Assembly: GCA_963580455.1 (NCBI GenBank)
Contig: OY756966.1
Location: forward strand, 25,113,001-25,177,000
DNA from: Euonymus europaeus
Lineage: Eukaryota; Streptophyta; Magnoliopsida; Celastrales; Celastraceae
Length of the DNA stretch: 64,000 bases
Direction: 5' to 3'
Under the pieces are notes generated by a model. The model had not been told where the DNA came from. It ran no database searches and was given only the letters and a program-made list of their open reading frames with translations. Below, one piece after another: positions 26,001 to 39,600 of this stretch. Position numbers and translations under genes: made by a program. How positions within the stretch are numbered: the stretch's first letter is position 1; each line of letters opens with the position of its first letter.

Positions 26001-28515
26001 ATTGTAGAGCTCGAAAAGTAGTCTGAAATCAAGCTAAAAATCACCAAATTCAGAACTCTGAGTCAACGGATATTCATAAAACCGTTTTCGTAAAGAAACC
26101 ACATTTCGCGGCTAACTAGGTGAAACGAGACCTACTATCCACGAGTTCTGAAATCAAAATCCGAAATGGCAGGATTGTAGAGCTCAAAAAGTAGTGTGAA
26201 ATCAAGCTAAAAATCACCGAATTCAGAACTCGGAGTCAACGGATATTCGTAAAACCGTTTACGTAAAGAAATCACATTTTGCGGCTAACTAGGTGAAACG
26301 AGACCTACTAGCCACGAGTTTTAAAATCAAAATCCGAAACTCCAGGATTGTAGAACTCGAAAAGTAGTGTGAAATCAAGCTAAAAATCACCGAATTCAGA
26401 ACTCGGAGTCAACGGATATTCATAAAACCGTTTACGTAAAGAAACCACATTTCGCGGCTAACTAGGTGAAACGAGACCTACTATCCACGAGTTCTGAAAT
26501 AAAAATCCAAAATGCCAGGATTGTAGAGCTCGAAAAGTAGTGTGAAATCAAGCTAAAAATCACCGAATTCAGAACTCGAAGTCAACGGATATTCATAAAA
26601 CCGTTTACGTAAAGAAATCACATTTCGCGGCTAAATAGGTGAAACAAGACCTACTAGCCACGAGTTCTGAAATCAAAATTCGAAATACCAGGATTGTAGA
26701 GCTCGAAAAGTAGTGTGAAATCAAGCTAAAAATCACCGAATTCAGAACTCGGAGTCTACGGATATTCGTAAAACCGTTTACGTAAAGAAATCACATTTTG
26801 CGGCTAACTAGGTGAAACGAGACCTACTAGCCACGAGTTTTGAAATCAAAATCCGAAATGCCAGGATTGTAGAGCTCGAAAAGTAGTGTGAAATCAAGCT
26901 AAAAATCACCGATTTCAGAACTCGGAGTCAACGGATATCATAAAACCGTTTACGTAAAGAAATCACATTTCGCGGCTAAATAGGTGAAACGAGACCTACT
27001 AGCCACGAGTTCTGAAATCAAAATCCGAAATGCTACGATTGTAGAGCTCGAAAAGTAGTGTGAAATCAACCTAAAAATCACCGAATTCAGAACTCTGAGT
27101 CAACGAATATTCATAAAACCGTTTACGTAAAGAAACCACATTTCGCGGCTAACTAGGTGAAACCAGACCTATTATCCACGAGTTCTGAAATAAAAATCCG
27201 AAATGCCAGGATTGTAGAGCTCGAAAAGTAGTGTGAAATCAAGCTAAAAATCACCGAATTCAGAACTCGAAGTCAACGGATATTCATAAAACCGTTTACG
27301 TAAAGAAACCACATTTCGCGGCTAACTAGGTGAAACGAGACCTACTATCCACGAGTTCTGAAATAAAAATCCGAAATCCTAGGATTTTAGAGCTCGAAAA
27401 CTAGTGCGAAATCAAGCTAAAAATCACCGAATTCAGAACTCTGAGTCAACGAATATTCATAAAACCGTTTACGTAAAGAAACTACATTTTGCGGCTAACT
27501 AGGTGAAACGAGACATACTAGCCACGAGTTCTGAAATCAAAATCCGAAACGCCAGGATTGTAGAGCTCGAAAAGTAGTGTGAAATCAAGCTTAAAATCAC
27601 CGAATTCAGAACTCGGAGTCAACGGATATCATAAAACCGTTTACGTAAAGAAAGCACATTTCGCGGCTAATTAGATGAAACGAGACCTACTATCCACGAG
27701 TTCTGAAATCAAAATCCAAAACGCCAGGATTGTAGAGCTCGAAAAGTAGTGTGAAATCAAGCTAAAAATCACCGAATTCAGAACTCGGAGTCAACGGATA
27801 TTCATAAAACCGTTTACGTAAAGAAACCACATTTCGCGGCTAACTAGGTGAAACGAGACCTACTAGCCTTGAGTTATGAAATAAAAATCCGAAATGCCAG
27901 GATTGTAGAGCACGAAAAGTAGTGTGAAATCAAGCTAAAAATCATCGAATTCAGAACTATGGGTCAACAGAAATTCATAAAACCGTTTACGTAAAGAAAC
28001 CACATTTCGCGGCTAACTAGGTGAAATGAGACCTACTATCCACGAGTTCTGAAATCAAAATCCGAAATGGCAGGATTGTAGAGCTCGAAAAGTAGTGTGA
28101 AATCAAGCTAAAAATCACCGAATTCAGAACTCGGAGTCAACGGATATTCATAAAACCGTTTACGTAAAGAAATCACATTTCGCGGCTAACTAGGTGAAAC
28201 GAGACCTACTAGCCACGAGTTCTGAAATCAAAATCTGAAACTCCAGGATTGTAGAACTCGAAAAGTAGTGTGAAATCAAACTAAAAATCACCGAATTCAG
28301 AACTCGGAGTCAACGGATATTCATAAAACCGTTTACGTAAAGAAACCACATTTCGCGGCTAACTAGGTGAAACGAGACCTACTAGCCACGAGTTATGAAA
28401 TCTAAATACGAAACGCCAGGATTGTAGAGCTCGAAAAGTAGTGTGAAATCAAGCTAAAAATCACCGAATTCAGAACTCTGAGTCAACGAATATTCATAAA
28501 ACCGTTTACGTAAAG
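20009..28515. repeat. Mixed domain with dimer-level repeats
   Basis: About 49 monomers. Near 21.4-22.1 kb a two-monomer pattern alternates: cgttgctaac (21441, 21787, 346 bases apart; again at 24553) followed by tcacattt with ctaaatagg. Monomers with ttcgcgactaac or ttcgcgacaaac appear near 24.2 kb. Single-base losses include ctatacacagttc at about 22511 and 24930, and tttcgagctaat near 25589. Tag variants change from monomer to monomer, and no long unit repeats cleanly. Confidence 0.8.
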
Positions 28516-30589
28516 AAACTTCATTTCGCGGCTAACTAGGTGAAACGAGATATACTAGCCACGAGTTCTGAAATCAAAATCCGAAATGCCAGGATTGTAG
28601 AGCTCGAAAAGTAGTGTGAAATCAAGCTAACAATCACCGATTTCAGAACTCGGAGTCAACGGATATCATAAAACCGTTTACGTAAAGAAACCACATTTCG
28701 CGGCTAACTAGGTGAAACGAGACCTACTAGCCACGAGTTCTGAAATCAAAATCCGAAATTCCAGGATTGTAGACCTCGAAAAGTTGTGTCAAATCAAGCT
28801 AAAAATCACCGAATTCAGAACTCTGAGTCAACAGATATTCATAAAACCGTTTACATAAATAAACCACATTTCGCGGCTAACTAGGTGAAACGAGACCTAC
28901 TATCCACGAGTTCTGAAATCAAAATCCAAAATGGCAGGATTGTAGAGCTCGAAAAGTAGTCTGAAATCAAGCGAAAAATCACCGAATTCAGAACTCGGAG
29001 TCAACGGATATTCGTAAAACCGTTTACGTAAAGAAATCACATTTCGCGGCTAAATAGGTGAAACGAGACCTACTAGCCACGAGTTCTGAAATCAAAATCC
29101 AAAACGCCAGGATTGTACAGCTCGAAAAGTAGTTTGAAATCAAGCTAAAAATCACCGAATTCAGAACTCGGAGTCAACGGATATTCATAAAACCGTTTAC
29201 GTAAAGAAATCACATTTCGCGGCTAAATAGGTGAAACGAGACCTACTAGCCACGAGTTCTGAAATCAAAATCCGAAATGCTACGATTGTAGAGCTCGAAA
29301 AGTAGTGTGAAATCAAGCTAAAAATCACCGAATTCAGAACTCTGAGTCAACGAATATTCATAAAACCGTTTACGTAAAGAAACCACATTTCGCGGCTAAC
29401 TAGGTGAAACCAGACCTATTATCCACGAGTTCTGAAATAAAAATCCGAAATGCCAGGATTGTAGAGCTCGAAAAGTAGTGTGAAATCAAGCTAAAAATCA
29501 CCGAATTCAGAACTCGAAGTCAACGGATATTCATAAAACCGTTTACGTAAAGAAACTTCATTTCGCGGCTAACTAGGTGAAACGAGATATACTAGCCACG
29601 AGTTCTGAAATCAAAATCCGAAATGCCAGGATTGTAGAGCTCGAAAAGTAGTGTGAAATCAAGCTAACAATCACCGATTTCAGAACTCGGAGTCAACGGA
29701 TATCATAAAACCGTTTACGTAAAGAAACCACATTTCGCGGCTAACTAGGTGAAACGAGACCTACTAGCCACGAGTTCTGAAATCAAAATCCGAAATTCCA
29801 GGATTGTAGACCTCGAAAAGTTGTGTAAAATCAAGCTAAAAATCACCGAATTCAGAACTCTGAGTCAACAGATATTCATAAAACCGTTTACGTAAATAAA
29901 CCACATTTCGCGGCTAACTAGGTGAAACGAGACCTACTATCCACGAGTTCTGAAATCAAAATCCAAAATGGCAGGATTGTAGAGCTCGAAAAGTAGTCTG
30001 AAATCAAGCGAAAAATCACCGAATTCAGAACTCGGAGTCAACGGATATTCATAAAACCGTTTACGTAAAGAAATCACATTTCGTGGCTAAATAGGTGAAA
30101 CGAGACCTACTAGCCACGAGTTCTGAAATCAAAGTCCAAAACGCCAGGATTGTAGAGCTCGAAAAGTAGTTTGAAATCAGGCTAAAAATCACCGAATTCA
30201 GAACTCGGAGTCAACGGATATTCATAAAACCGTTTACGTAAAGAAATCACATTTCGCGGCTAAATAGGTGAAACGAGACCTACTAGCCACGAGTTCTGAA
30301 ATCAAAATCCGAAATGCTACGATTGTAGAGCTCGAAAAGTAGTGTGAAATCAAGCTAAAAATCACCGAATTCCGAACTCTGAGTCAACGAATATTCATAA
30401 AACCGTTTACGTAAAGAAACCACATTTCGCGGCTAACTAGGTGAAACCAGACCTATTATCCACGAGTTCTGAAATAAAAATCCGAAATGCCAGGATTGTA
30501 GAGCTCGAAAAGTAGTGTGAAATCAAGCTAAAAATCACCGAATTCAGAACTCGAAGTCAACGGATATTCATAAAACCGTTTACGTAAAG
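28516..30589. repeat. Two-copy tandem of a 6-monomer unit (1037 bp)
   Basis: Positions 28516-29552 and 29553-30589 match at an offset of 1037 bases (six monomers less one). Shared marks are aaacttcattt, gagatatac, gctaacaatcaccgattt, the shortened gatatcataaaacc, gtagacctcg, gcgaaaaatcacc, aaatgctacgatt and gaaaccagacctatt. Differences are few, for example ttcgtaaaacc against ttcataaaacc and gtacagctc against gtagagctc. The sequence after 30589 resembles 27.3-27.5 kb (gaaatcctaggatttt with actagtgcg), 19 monomers earlier less four bases. Confidence 0.9.
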
Positions 30590-32643
30590 AAACCACATTT
30601 CGCGGCTAACTAGGTGAAACGAGACCTACTATACACGAGTTCTGAAATAAAAATCCGAAATCCTAGGATTTTAGAGCTCGAAAACTAGTGCGAAATCAAG
30701 CTAAAAATCACCGAATTCAGAACTCTGAGTCAACGAATATTCATAAAACCGTTTACGTAAAGAAACTACATTTTGCGGCTAACTAGGTGAAACGAGACAT
30801 ACTAGCCACGAGTTCTGAAATCAAAATCCGAAACGCCAGGATTGTAGAGCTCGAAAAGTAGTGTGAAATCAAGCTAAAAATCACCGAATTCAGAACTCGA
30901 AGTCAACGGATATTCATAAAACCGTTTACGTAAAGAAATCACATTTCGCGGATAAATAGGTGAAACCAGACCTACTAGCCACGAGTTCTGAAATCAAAAT
31001 CCGAAATACCAGGATTGTAGAGCTCGAAAAGTAGTGTGAAATCAAGCTAAAAATCATCGATTTAAGAACTCTGAGTCAACGAATATTCATAAAACCGTTT
31101 ATGTAAAGAAACCACATTTCGCGGCTAACTAGGTGAAACGAGACATACTAGCCACGAGTTCTGAAATCAAAATCTGAAACGCCAGGATTGTAGAGCTCGA
31201 AAAGTAGTGTGAAATCAAGCTAAAAATCACCGAATTCAGAACTCTGAGTCAACGAATATTCATAAAACCGTTTACGTAAAGAAACTACATTTCGCGGCTA
31301 ACTAGGTGAAACGAGATATACTAGCCACGAGTTCTGAAATCAAAATCCGAAACTCCAGGATTGTAGAGCTCGAAAAGTTGTGTAAAATCAAGCTAAAAAT
31401 CACCGAATTCAGAACTCTGAGTCAACGGATATTCATAAAACCATTTACGTAAATAAACCACATTTCGCGGCTAACTAGGTGAATCGAGACCAACTATCCA
31501 CAAGTTCTGAAATCAAAATACAAAACGGCAGGATTGTAGAGCTCGAAAAGTAGTCTGAAATCAAGCTAAAAATCACCAAATTCAGAACTCTGAGTCAACG
31601 GATATTCATAAAACCGTTTTCGTAAAGAAACCACATTTCGCGGCAAACTAGGTGAAACGAGACCTACTATCCACGAGTTCTGAAATCAAAATCCGAAACG
31701 GCAGGATTGTAGAGCTCGAAAAGTAGTGTGAAATCAAGCTAAAAATCACCGAATTCAGAACTCGGAGTCAGCAGATATTCGTAAAACCGTTTACGTAAAG
31801 AAATCACATTTTGCGGCTAACTAGGTGAAACGAGACCTACTAGCCACGAGTTCTGAAATAAAAATCCGAAATGCCAGGATTGTAGAGCTCGAAAAGTAGT
31901 GTGAAATCAAGCTAAAAATCACCGAATTCGGAACTCGAAGTCAACGGATATTCATAAAACCGTTTACGTAAAGAAATCACAATTCGCAGCTAAATAGGTG
32001 AAACCAGACCTACTAGCCACGAGTTCTGAAATCAAAATCCGAAATACCAGGATTGTAGAGCTCGAAAAGTAGTGTGAAATCAAGCTAAAAATCATCGATT
32101 TGAGAACTCTGAGTCAACGAATATTCATAAAACCGTTTACGTAAAGAAACTACATTTCGCGGCTAACTAGGTGAAACGAGACATACTAGCCACGAGTTCT
32201 GAAATCAAAATCCGAAATGCCAGGATTTTAGAGCTCGAAAAGTAGTGTGAAATTAAGCTAAAAATCACCGAATTCAGAACTCGAAGTCAACGGATATTCA
32301 TAAAACCGTTTACGTAAAGAAATCACATTTCGCGGCTAAATAGGTGAAACCAGACCTACAAGCCACGAGTTCTGAAATCAAAATCCGAAATACCAGGATT
32401 GTAGAGCTCGAAAAGTAGTGTGAAATCAAGCTAAAAATCATCGATTTGAGAACTCTGAGTCAACGAATATTCATAAAACCGTTTACGTAAAAAAACCACA
32501 TTTCGCGGCTAACTAGGTGAAACGAGACATACTAGCCACGAGTTCTGAAATCAAAATCCGAAATGCCAGGATTGTAGAGCTCGAAAAGTAGTGTGAAATT
32601 AAGCTAAAAATCACCGAATTCAGAACTCGAAGTCAACGGATAT
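30590..32643. repeat. Transitional domain, 30.6-32.6 kb
   Basis: About 12 monomers linking the 6-monomer tandem to the 8-monomer domain. They include the first copies of the gaaaccagacc plus atcatcgattt pair that dominates the next 8 kb, and a diverged copy of the tagtctgaaatc/caccaaattc/ccgttttcg group near 31.5-31.6 kb. No long internal duplication is evident. Confidence 0.78.
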
Positions 32644-35600
32644 TCATATAACCGTTTACGTAAAGAAATCACATTTCGCGGCTAAATAGGTGAAACCAGA
32701 CCTACTAGCCACGAGTTCTGAAATCAAAATCCGAAATACCAGGATTGTAGAGCTCGAAAAGTAGTGTGAAATCAAGCTAAAAATCATCGATTTGAGAACT
32801 CTGAGTCAACGAATATTCATAAAACCGTTTACGTAAAGAAACCACATTTTGCGGCTAACTAGGTGAAAAGAGACATACTAGCCACGAGTTATGAAATCAA
32901 AATCCGAAACGCCAGGATTGTAGAGCTCGAAAAGTAGTCTGAAATCAACCTAAAAATCACCGAATTCAGAAGCCGGAGTCAACGGATATTCATAAAACCG
33001 TTTACGTAAAGAAACCACATTTCGCGGCTAACTAGGTGAAACGAGATCTACTAGCCACGAGTTCTGAAATAAAAATCCGAAATTCCAGGATTGAAGAGCT
33101 CGAAAAGTAGTGTGAAATGAAGCTAAAAATCATCGAATTCAGAACTCTGAGTCAACAGAAATTCATAAAACCGTTTACGTAAAGAAACCACATTTCGCGG
33201 CTAACTAGGTGAAACGAGACCTACTAGCCACGAGTTCTGAAATAAAAATCCGAAATTCCAGGATTGAAGAGCTCGAAAAGTAGTGTGAAATGAAGCTAAA
33301 AATCATCGAATTCAGAACTCTGAGTCAACAGAAATTCATAAAACTGTTTACGTAAGGAAACCACATTTCGCGGCTAACTAGGTGAAATGAGACCTACTAT
33401 CCACGAGTTCTGAATCAAAATCCGAAATGGCAGGATTGTAGAGCTCGAAAAGTAGTGTGAAATCAAGCTAAAAATCACAGAATTCAGAACTCGGTGTCAA
33501 CGGATATTCATAAAACCGTTTACGTAAAGAAACCACATTTCGCGGCTAACTAGGTGAAACGAGACCTACTAGCCACGAGTTCTGAAATCAAAATACGAAA
33601 TGCCAGGATTGTAGAGCTCGAAAAGTAGTGTGAAATCAAGCTAAAAATCACCGAATTCAGAACTCGAAGTCAACGGATATTCATAAAACCGTTTACGTAA
33701 AGAAATCACATTTCGCGGCTAAATAGATGAAACCAGACCTACTAGCCACGAGTTCTGAAATCAAAATCCGAAATACCAGGATTGTAGAGCTCGAAAAGTA
33801 GTGTGAAATCAAGCTAAAAATCATTGATTTGAGAACTCTGAGTCAACGAATATTCATAAAACCGTTTACGTAAAGAAACCACATTTCGCGGCTAACTAGG
33901 TGAAACGAGACATACTAGCCACGAGTTCTGAAATCAAAATCCGAAATGCCAGGATTGTAGAGCTCGAAAAGTAGTGTGAAATTAAGCTAAAAATCACCGA
34001 ATTCAGAACTCGAAGTCAACGGATATTCATATAACCGTTTACGTAAAGAAATCACATTTCGCGGCTAAATAGGTGAAACCAGACCTACTAGCCACGAGTT
34101 CTGAAATCAAAATCCGAAATACCAGGATTGTAGAGCTCGAAAAGTAGTGTGAAATCAAGCTAAAAATCATCGATTTGAGAACTCTGAGTCAACGAATATT
34201 CATAAAACCGTTTACGTAAAGAAACCACATTTTGCGGCTAACTAGGTGAAAAGAGACATACTAGCCACGAGTTATGAAATCAAAATCCGAAACGCCAGGA
34301 TTGTAGAGCTCGAAAAGTAGTCTGAAATCAACCTAAAAATCACCGAATTCAGAAGCCGGAGTCAACGGATATTCATAAAACCGTTTACGTAAAGAAACCA
34401 CATTTCGCGGCTAACTAGGTGAAACGAGACCTACTAGCCACGAGTTCTGAAATAAAAATCCGAAATTCCAGGATTGAAGAGCTCGAAAAGTAGTGTGAAA
34501 TGAAGCTAAAAATCATCGAATTCAGAACTCTGAGTCAACAGAAATTCATAAAACCGTTTACGTAAAGAAACCACATTTCGCGGCTAACTAGGTGAAACGA
34601 GACCTACTAGCCACGAGTTCTGAAATAAAAATCCGAAATTCCAGGATTGAAGAGCTCGAAAAGTAGTGTGAAATGAAGCTAAAAATCATCGAATTCAGAA
34701 CTCTGAGTCAACAGAAATTCATAAAACTGTTTACGTAAGGAAACCACATTTCGCGGCTAACTAGGTGAAATGAGACCTACTATCCACGAGTTCTGAATCA
34801 AAATCCGAAATGGCAGGATTGTAGAGCTCGAAAAGTAGTGTGAAATCAAGCTAAAAATCACAGAATTCAGAACTCGGTGTCAACGGATATTCATAAAACC
34901 GTTTACGTAAAGAAACCACATTTCGCGGCTAACTAGGTGAAACGAGACCTACTAGCCCCGAGTTCTGAAATCAAAATACGAAATGCCAGGATTGTAGAGC
35001 TCGAAAAGTAGTGTGAAATCAAGCTAAAAATCACCGAATTCAGAACTCGAAGTCAACGGATATTCATAAAACCGTTTACGTAAAGAAATGACATTTCGCG
35101 GCTAAATAGATGAAACCAGACCTACTAGCCACGAGTTCTGAAATCAAAATCCGAAATACCAGGATTGTAGAGCTCGAAAAGTAGTGTGAAATCAAGCTAA
35201 AAATCATTGATTTGAGAACTCTGAGTCAACGAATATTCATAAAACCGTTTACGTAAAGAAACCACATTTCGCGGCTAACTAGGTGAAACGAGACATACTA
35301 GCCACGAGTTCTGAAATCAAAATCCAAAATGCCAGGATTGTAGAGCTCGAAAAGTAGTGTGAAATTAAGCTAAAAATCACCGAATTCAGAACTCGAAGTC
35401 AACGGATATTCATAAAACCGTTTACGTAAAGAAATCACATTTCGCGGCTAAATAGGTGAAACCAGACCTACTAGCCACGAGTTCTGAAATCAAAATCCGA
35501 AATACCAGGATTGTAGAGCTCGAAAAGTAGTGTGAAATCAAGCTAAAAATCATCGATTTGAGAACTCTGAGTCAACGAATATTCATAAAACCGTTTACGT

Positions 35601-36631
35601 AAAGAAACCACATTTCGCGGCTAACTAGGTGAAACGAGACATACTAGCCACGAGTTCTGAAATCAAAATCCGAAATGCCAGGATTGTAGAGCTCGTAAAG
35701 TAGTGTGAAATTAAGCTAAAAATCACCGAATTCAGAACTCGAAGTCAACGGATATTCATATAACCGTTTACGTAAAGAAATCACATTTCGCGGCTAAATA
35801 GGTGAAACCAGACCTACTAGCCACGAGTTCTGAAATCAAAATCCGAAATACCAGGATTGTAGAGCTCGAAAAGTAGTGTGAAATCAAGATAAAAATCATC
35901 GATTTGAGAACTCTGAGTCAACGAATATTCATAAAACCGTTTACGTAAAGAAACCACATTTCGCGGCTAACTAGGTGAAAAGAGACATACTAGCCACGAG
36001 TTATGAAATCAAAATCCGAAACGCCAGGATTGTAGAGCTCGAAAAATAGTCTGAAATCAACCTAAAAATCACCGAATTCAGAAGCCGGAGTCAACGGATA
36101 TTCATAAAACCGTTTACGTAAAGAAACCACATTTCGCGGCTAACTAGGTGAAACGAGACCTACTAGCCACGAGTTCTGAAATAAAAATCCGAAATTCCAG
36201 GATTGAAGAGCTCGAAAAGTAGTGTGAAATGAAGCTAAAAATCATCGAATTCAGAACTCTGAGTCAACAGAAATTCATAAAACCGTTTACGTAAAGAAAC
36301 CACATTTCGCGGCTAACTAGGTGAAATGGGACCTACTATCCACGAGTTCTGAATCAAAATCCGAAATGGCAGGATTGTAGAGCTCGAAAAGTAGTGTGAA
36401 ATCAAGCTAAAAATCACCGAATTCAGAACTCGGTGTCAACGGATATTCATAAAACCGTTTACGTAAAGAAACCACATTTCGCGGCTAACTAGGTGAAACG
36501 AGACCTACTAGCCACGAGTTCTGAAATCAAAATACGAAATGCCAGGATTGTAGAGCTCGAAAAGTAGTGTGAAATCAAGCTAAAAATCACCGAATTCAGA
36601 ACTCGAAGTCAACGGATATTCATAAAACCGT
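32644..36631. repeat. 8-monomer higher-order unit (1383 bp) with a shortened third copy
   Basis: About 32644-33950 matches 34027-35330 at an offset of 1383 bases (eight monomers less one). The marker tcatataacc is at 32644, 34027 and 35756, and agccggagtc at 32971, 34354 and 36083. Each full copy holds a doublet of near-identical monomers with aaataaaaatcc, aaattcc and attgaagagctc, followed by a monomer missing one a (ttctgaatcaaaatcc). The third copy, from 35756, has only one member of the doublet. Confidence 0.9.
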
Positions 36632-39600
36632 TTACGTAAAGAAATCACATTTCGCGGCTAAATAGATGAAACCAGACCTACTAGCCACGAGTTCTGAAAT
36701 CAAAATCCGAAATACCAGGATTGTAGAGCTCGAAAAGTAGTGTGAAATCAAGCTAAAAATCATCGATTTGAGAACTCTGAGTCAACGAATATTCATAAAA
36801 CCGTTTACGTAAAGAAACCACATTTCGCGGCTAACTAGGTGAAACGAGACATACTAGCCACGAGTTCTGAAATCAAAATCCAAAATGCCAGGATTGTAGA
36901 GCTCGAAAAGTAGTGTGAAATTAAGCTAAAAATCACCGAATTCAGAACTCGAAGTCAACGGATATTCATAAAACCGTTTACGTAAAGAAATCACATTTCG
37001 CGGCTAAATAGGTGAAACCAGACCTACTAGCCACGAGTTCTAAAATCAAAATCCGAAATACCAGGATTGTAGAGCTCGAAAAGTAGTGTGAAATCAAGCT
37101 AAAAATCATCGATTTGAGAACTCTGAGTCAACGAATATTCATAAAACCGTTTACGTAAAGAAACCACATTTCGCGGCTAACTAGGTGAAACGAGACATAC
37201 TAGCCACGAGTTCTGAAATAAAAATCCAAAATGCCAGGATTGTAGAGCTCGAAAAGTAGTGTGAAATTAAGCTAAAAATCACCGAATTCAGAACTCGAAG
37301 TCAACGGATATTCATAAAACCGTTTACGTAAAGAAATTACATTTCGCGGCTAAATAGGTGAAACCAGACCTACTATCCACAAGTTCTGAAATCAAAATCC
37401 GAAATGGCAGGATTGTAGAGCTCGAAAAGTAGTGTGAAATCAAGCTAAAAATCACCGAATTCAGAACTCGGTGTCAACGGATATTCATAAAACCGTTTAC
37501 GTAAAGAAACCACATTTCGCGGCTAACTAGGTGAAACGAGACCTACTAGCCACGAGTTCTGAAATCAAAATACGAAATGCCAGGATTGTAGAGCTCGAAA
37601 AGTAGTGTGAAATCAAGCTAAAAATCACCGAATTCAGAACTCGAAGTCAACGGATATTCATAAAACCGTTTACGTAAAGAAATCACATTTCGCGGCTAAA
37701 TAGGTGAAACAAGACCTACTAGCCACGAGTTCTGAAATCAAAATCCGAAATACCAGGATTGTAGAGCTCGAAAAGTAGTGTGAAATCAAGCTAAAAATCA
37801 TCGATTTGAGAACTCTGAGTCAACGAATATTCATAAAACCGTTTACGTAAAGAAACCACATTTCGCGGCTAACTATGTGAAAAGAGACATACTAGCCACG
37901 AGTTCTAAAATCAAAATCCGAAAATCCAGGATTGTAGAGCTCGAAAAGTAGTCTGAAATCAACCTAAAAATCACCGAATTCAGAAGCCGGAGTCAACGGA
38001 TATTCATAAAACCGTTTACGTAAAGAAACCACATTTCGCGGCTAACTAGGTGAAATGAGACCTACTAGCCACGAGTTCTGAAATAAAAATCCGAAACGCC
38101 AGGATTGTAGAGCTCAAAAAGTAGTGTGAAATCAAGCTAAAAATCACCGAATTCAGAACTCGGAGTCAACGGATATTCATAAAACCGTTTACGTAAAGAA
38201 ACCACATTTCGCGGCTAACTTGGTGAAACGAGACCTACTGGCCACGAGTTCTGAAATCAAAATCCGAAATGCCAGGAATGTAGAGCTCGAAAATTAGTCT
38301 GAAATCAAGCTAAAAATCACCGAACTCAGAACTCGGAGTCAACGGATATTCATAAAACCGTTTACGTAAAGAAACCACATTTCGTGACTAACTCGGTGAA
38401 ACGAGACCTACTATCCACGAGTTCAGAAATCAAAATCCAAAACACTAGGATTGTAGAGCTCGAAAAGTAGTGTGAAATCAAGCTAAAAATCACCGAATTC
38501 AGAACTCGGAGTCAACGGATATTCATAAAACCGTTTACGTAAAGAAATCACATTTCGCGGCTAAATAAGTGAAACGAGACCTACTAGCCACGAGTTCTGA
38601 AATAAAAATCCGAAACTCCAGGATTGTAGAACTAGAAACGTAGTGTGAAATCAAGCTAAAAATCACCGAATTCAGAACTCGGAGTCAACGGATATTCATA
38701 AAACCGTTTACGTAAAGAAACCACATTTCGCGGCTAACTAGGTGAAACGAGACCTACTAGCCACGAGTTCTGAAATCAAAATCCGAAATGCCAGGATTGT
38801 AGAGCTCGAAAATTAGTCTGAAATCAAGCAAAAAATCACCGAATTCAGAACTCGGAGTCAACGGATATTCATAAAACCGTTTACGTAAAGAAATCACATT
38901 TCGCGGCTAAATAGATGAAACCAGACCTACTAGCCACGAGTTCTGAAATCAAAATCCGAAATACCAGGATTGTAGAGCTCGAAAAGTAGTGTGAAATCAA
39001 GCTAAAAATCATCGATTTGAGAACTCTGAGTCAACGAATATTCATAAAACCGTTTACGTAAAGAAACCACATTTCGCGGCTAACTAGGTGAAACGAGACA
39101 TACTAGCCACGAGTTCTGAAATCAAAATCCAAAATGCCAGGATTGTAGAGCTCGAAAAGTAGTGTGAAATCAAGCTAAAAATCACCGAATTCAGAACTCG
39201 AAGTCAACGGATATTCATAAAACCGTTTACGTAAAGAAATCACATTTCGCGGCTAAATAGGTGAAACCAGACCTACTAGCCACGAGTTCTAAAATCAAAA
39301 TCCGAAATACCAGGATTGTAGAGCTCGAAAAGTAGTGTGAAATCAAGCTAAAAATCATCGATTTGAGAACTCTGAGTCAACGAATATTCATAAAACCGTT
39401 TACGTAAAGAAACCACATTTCGCGGCTAACTAGGTGAAACGAGACATACTAGCCATGAGTTCTGAAATCAAAATCCAAAATGCCAGGATTGTAGAGCTCG
39501 AAAAGTAGTGTGAAATTAAGCTAAAAATCACCGAATTCAGAACTCGAAGTCAACGGATATTCATAAAACCGTTTACGTAAAGAAATTACATTTCGCGGCT

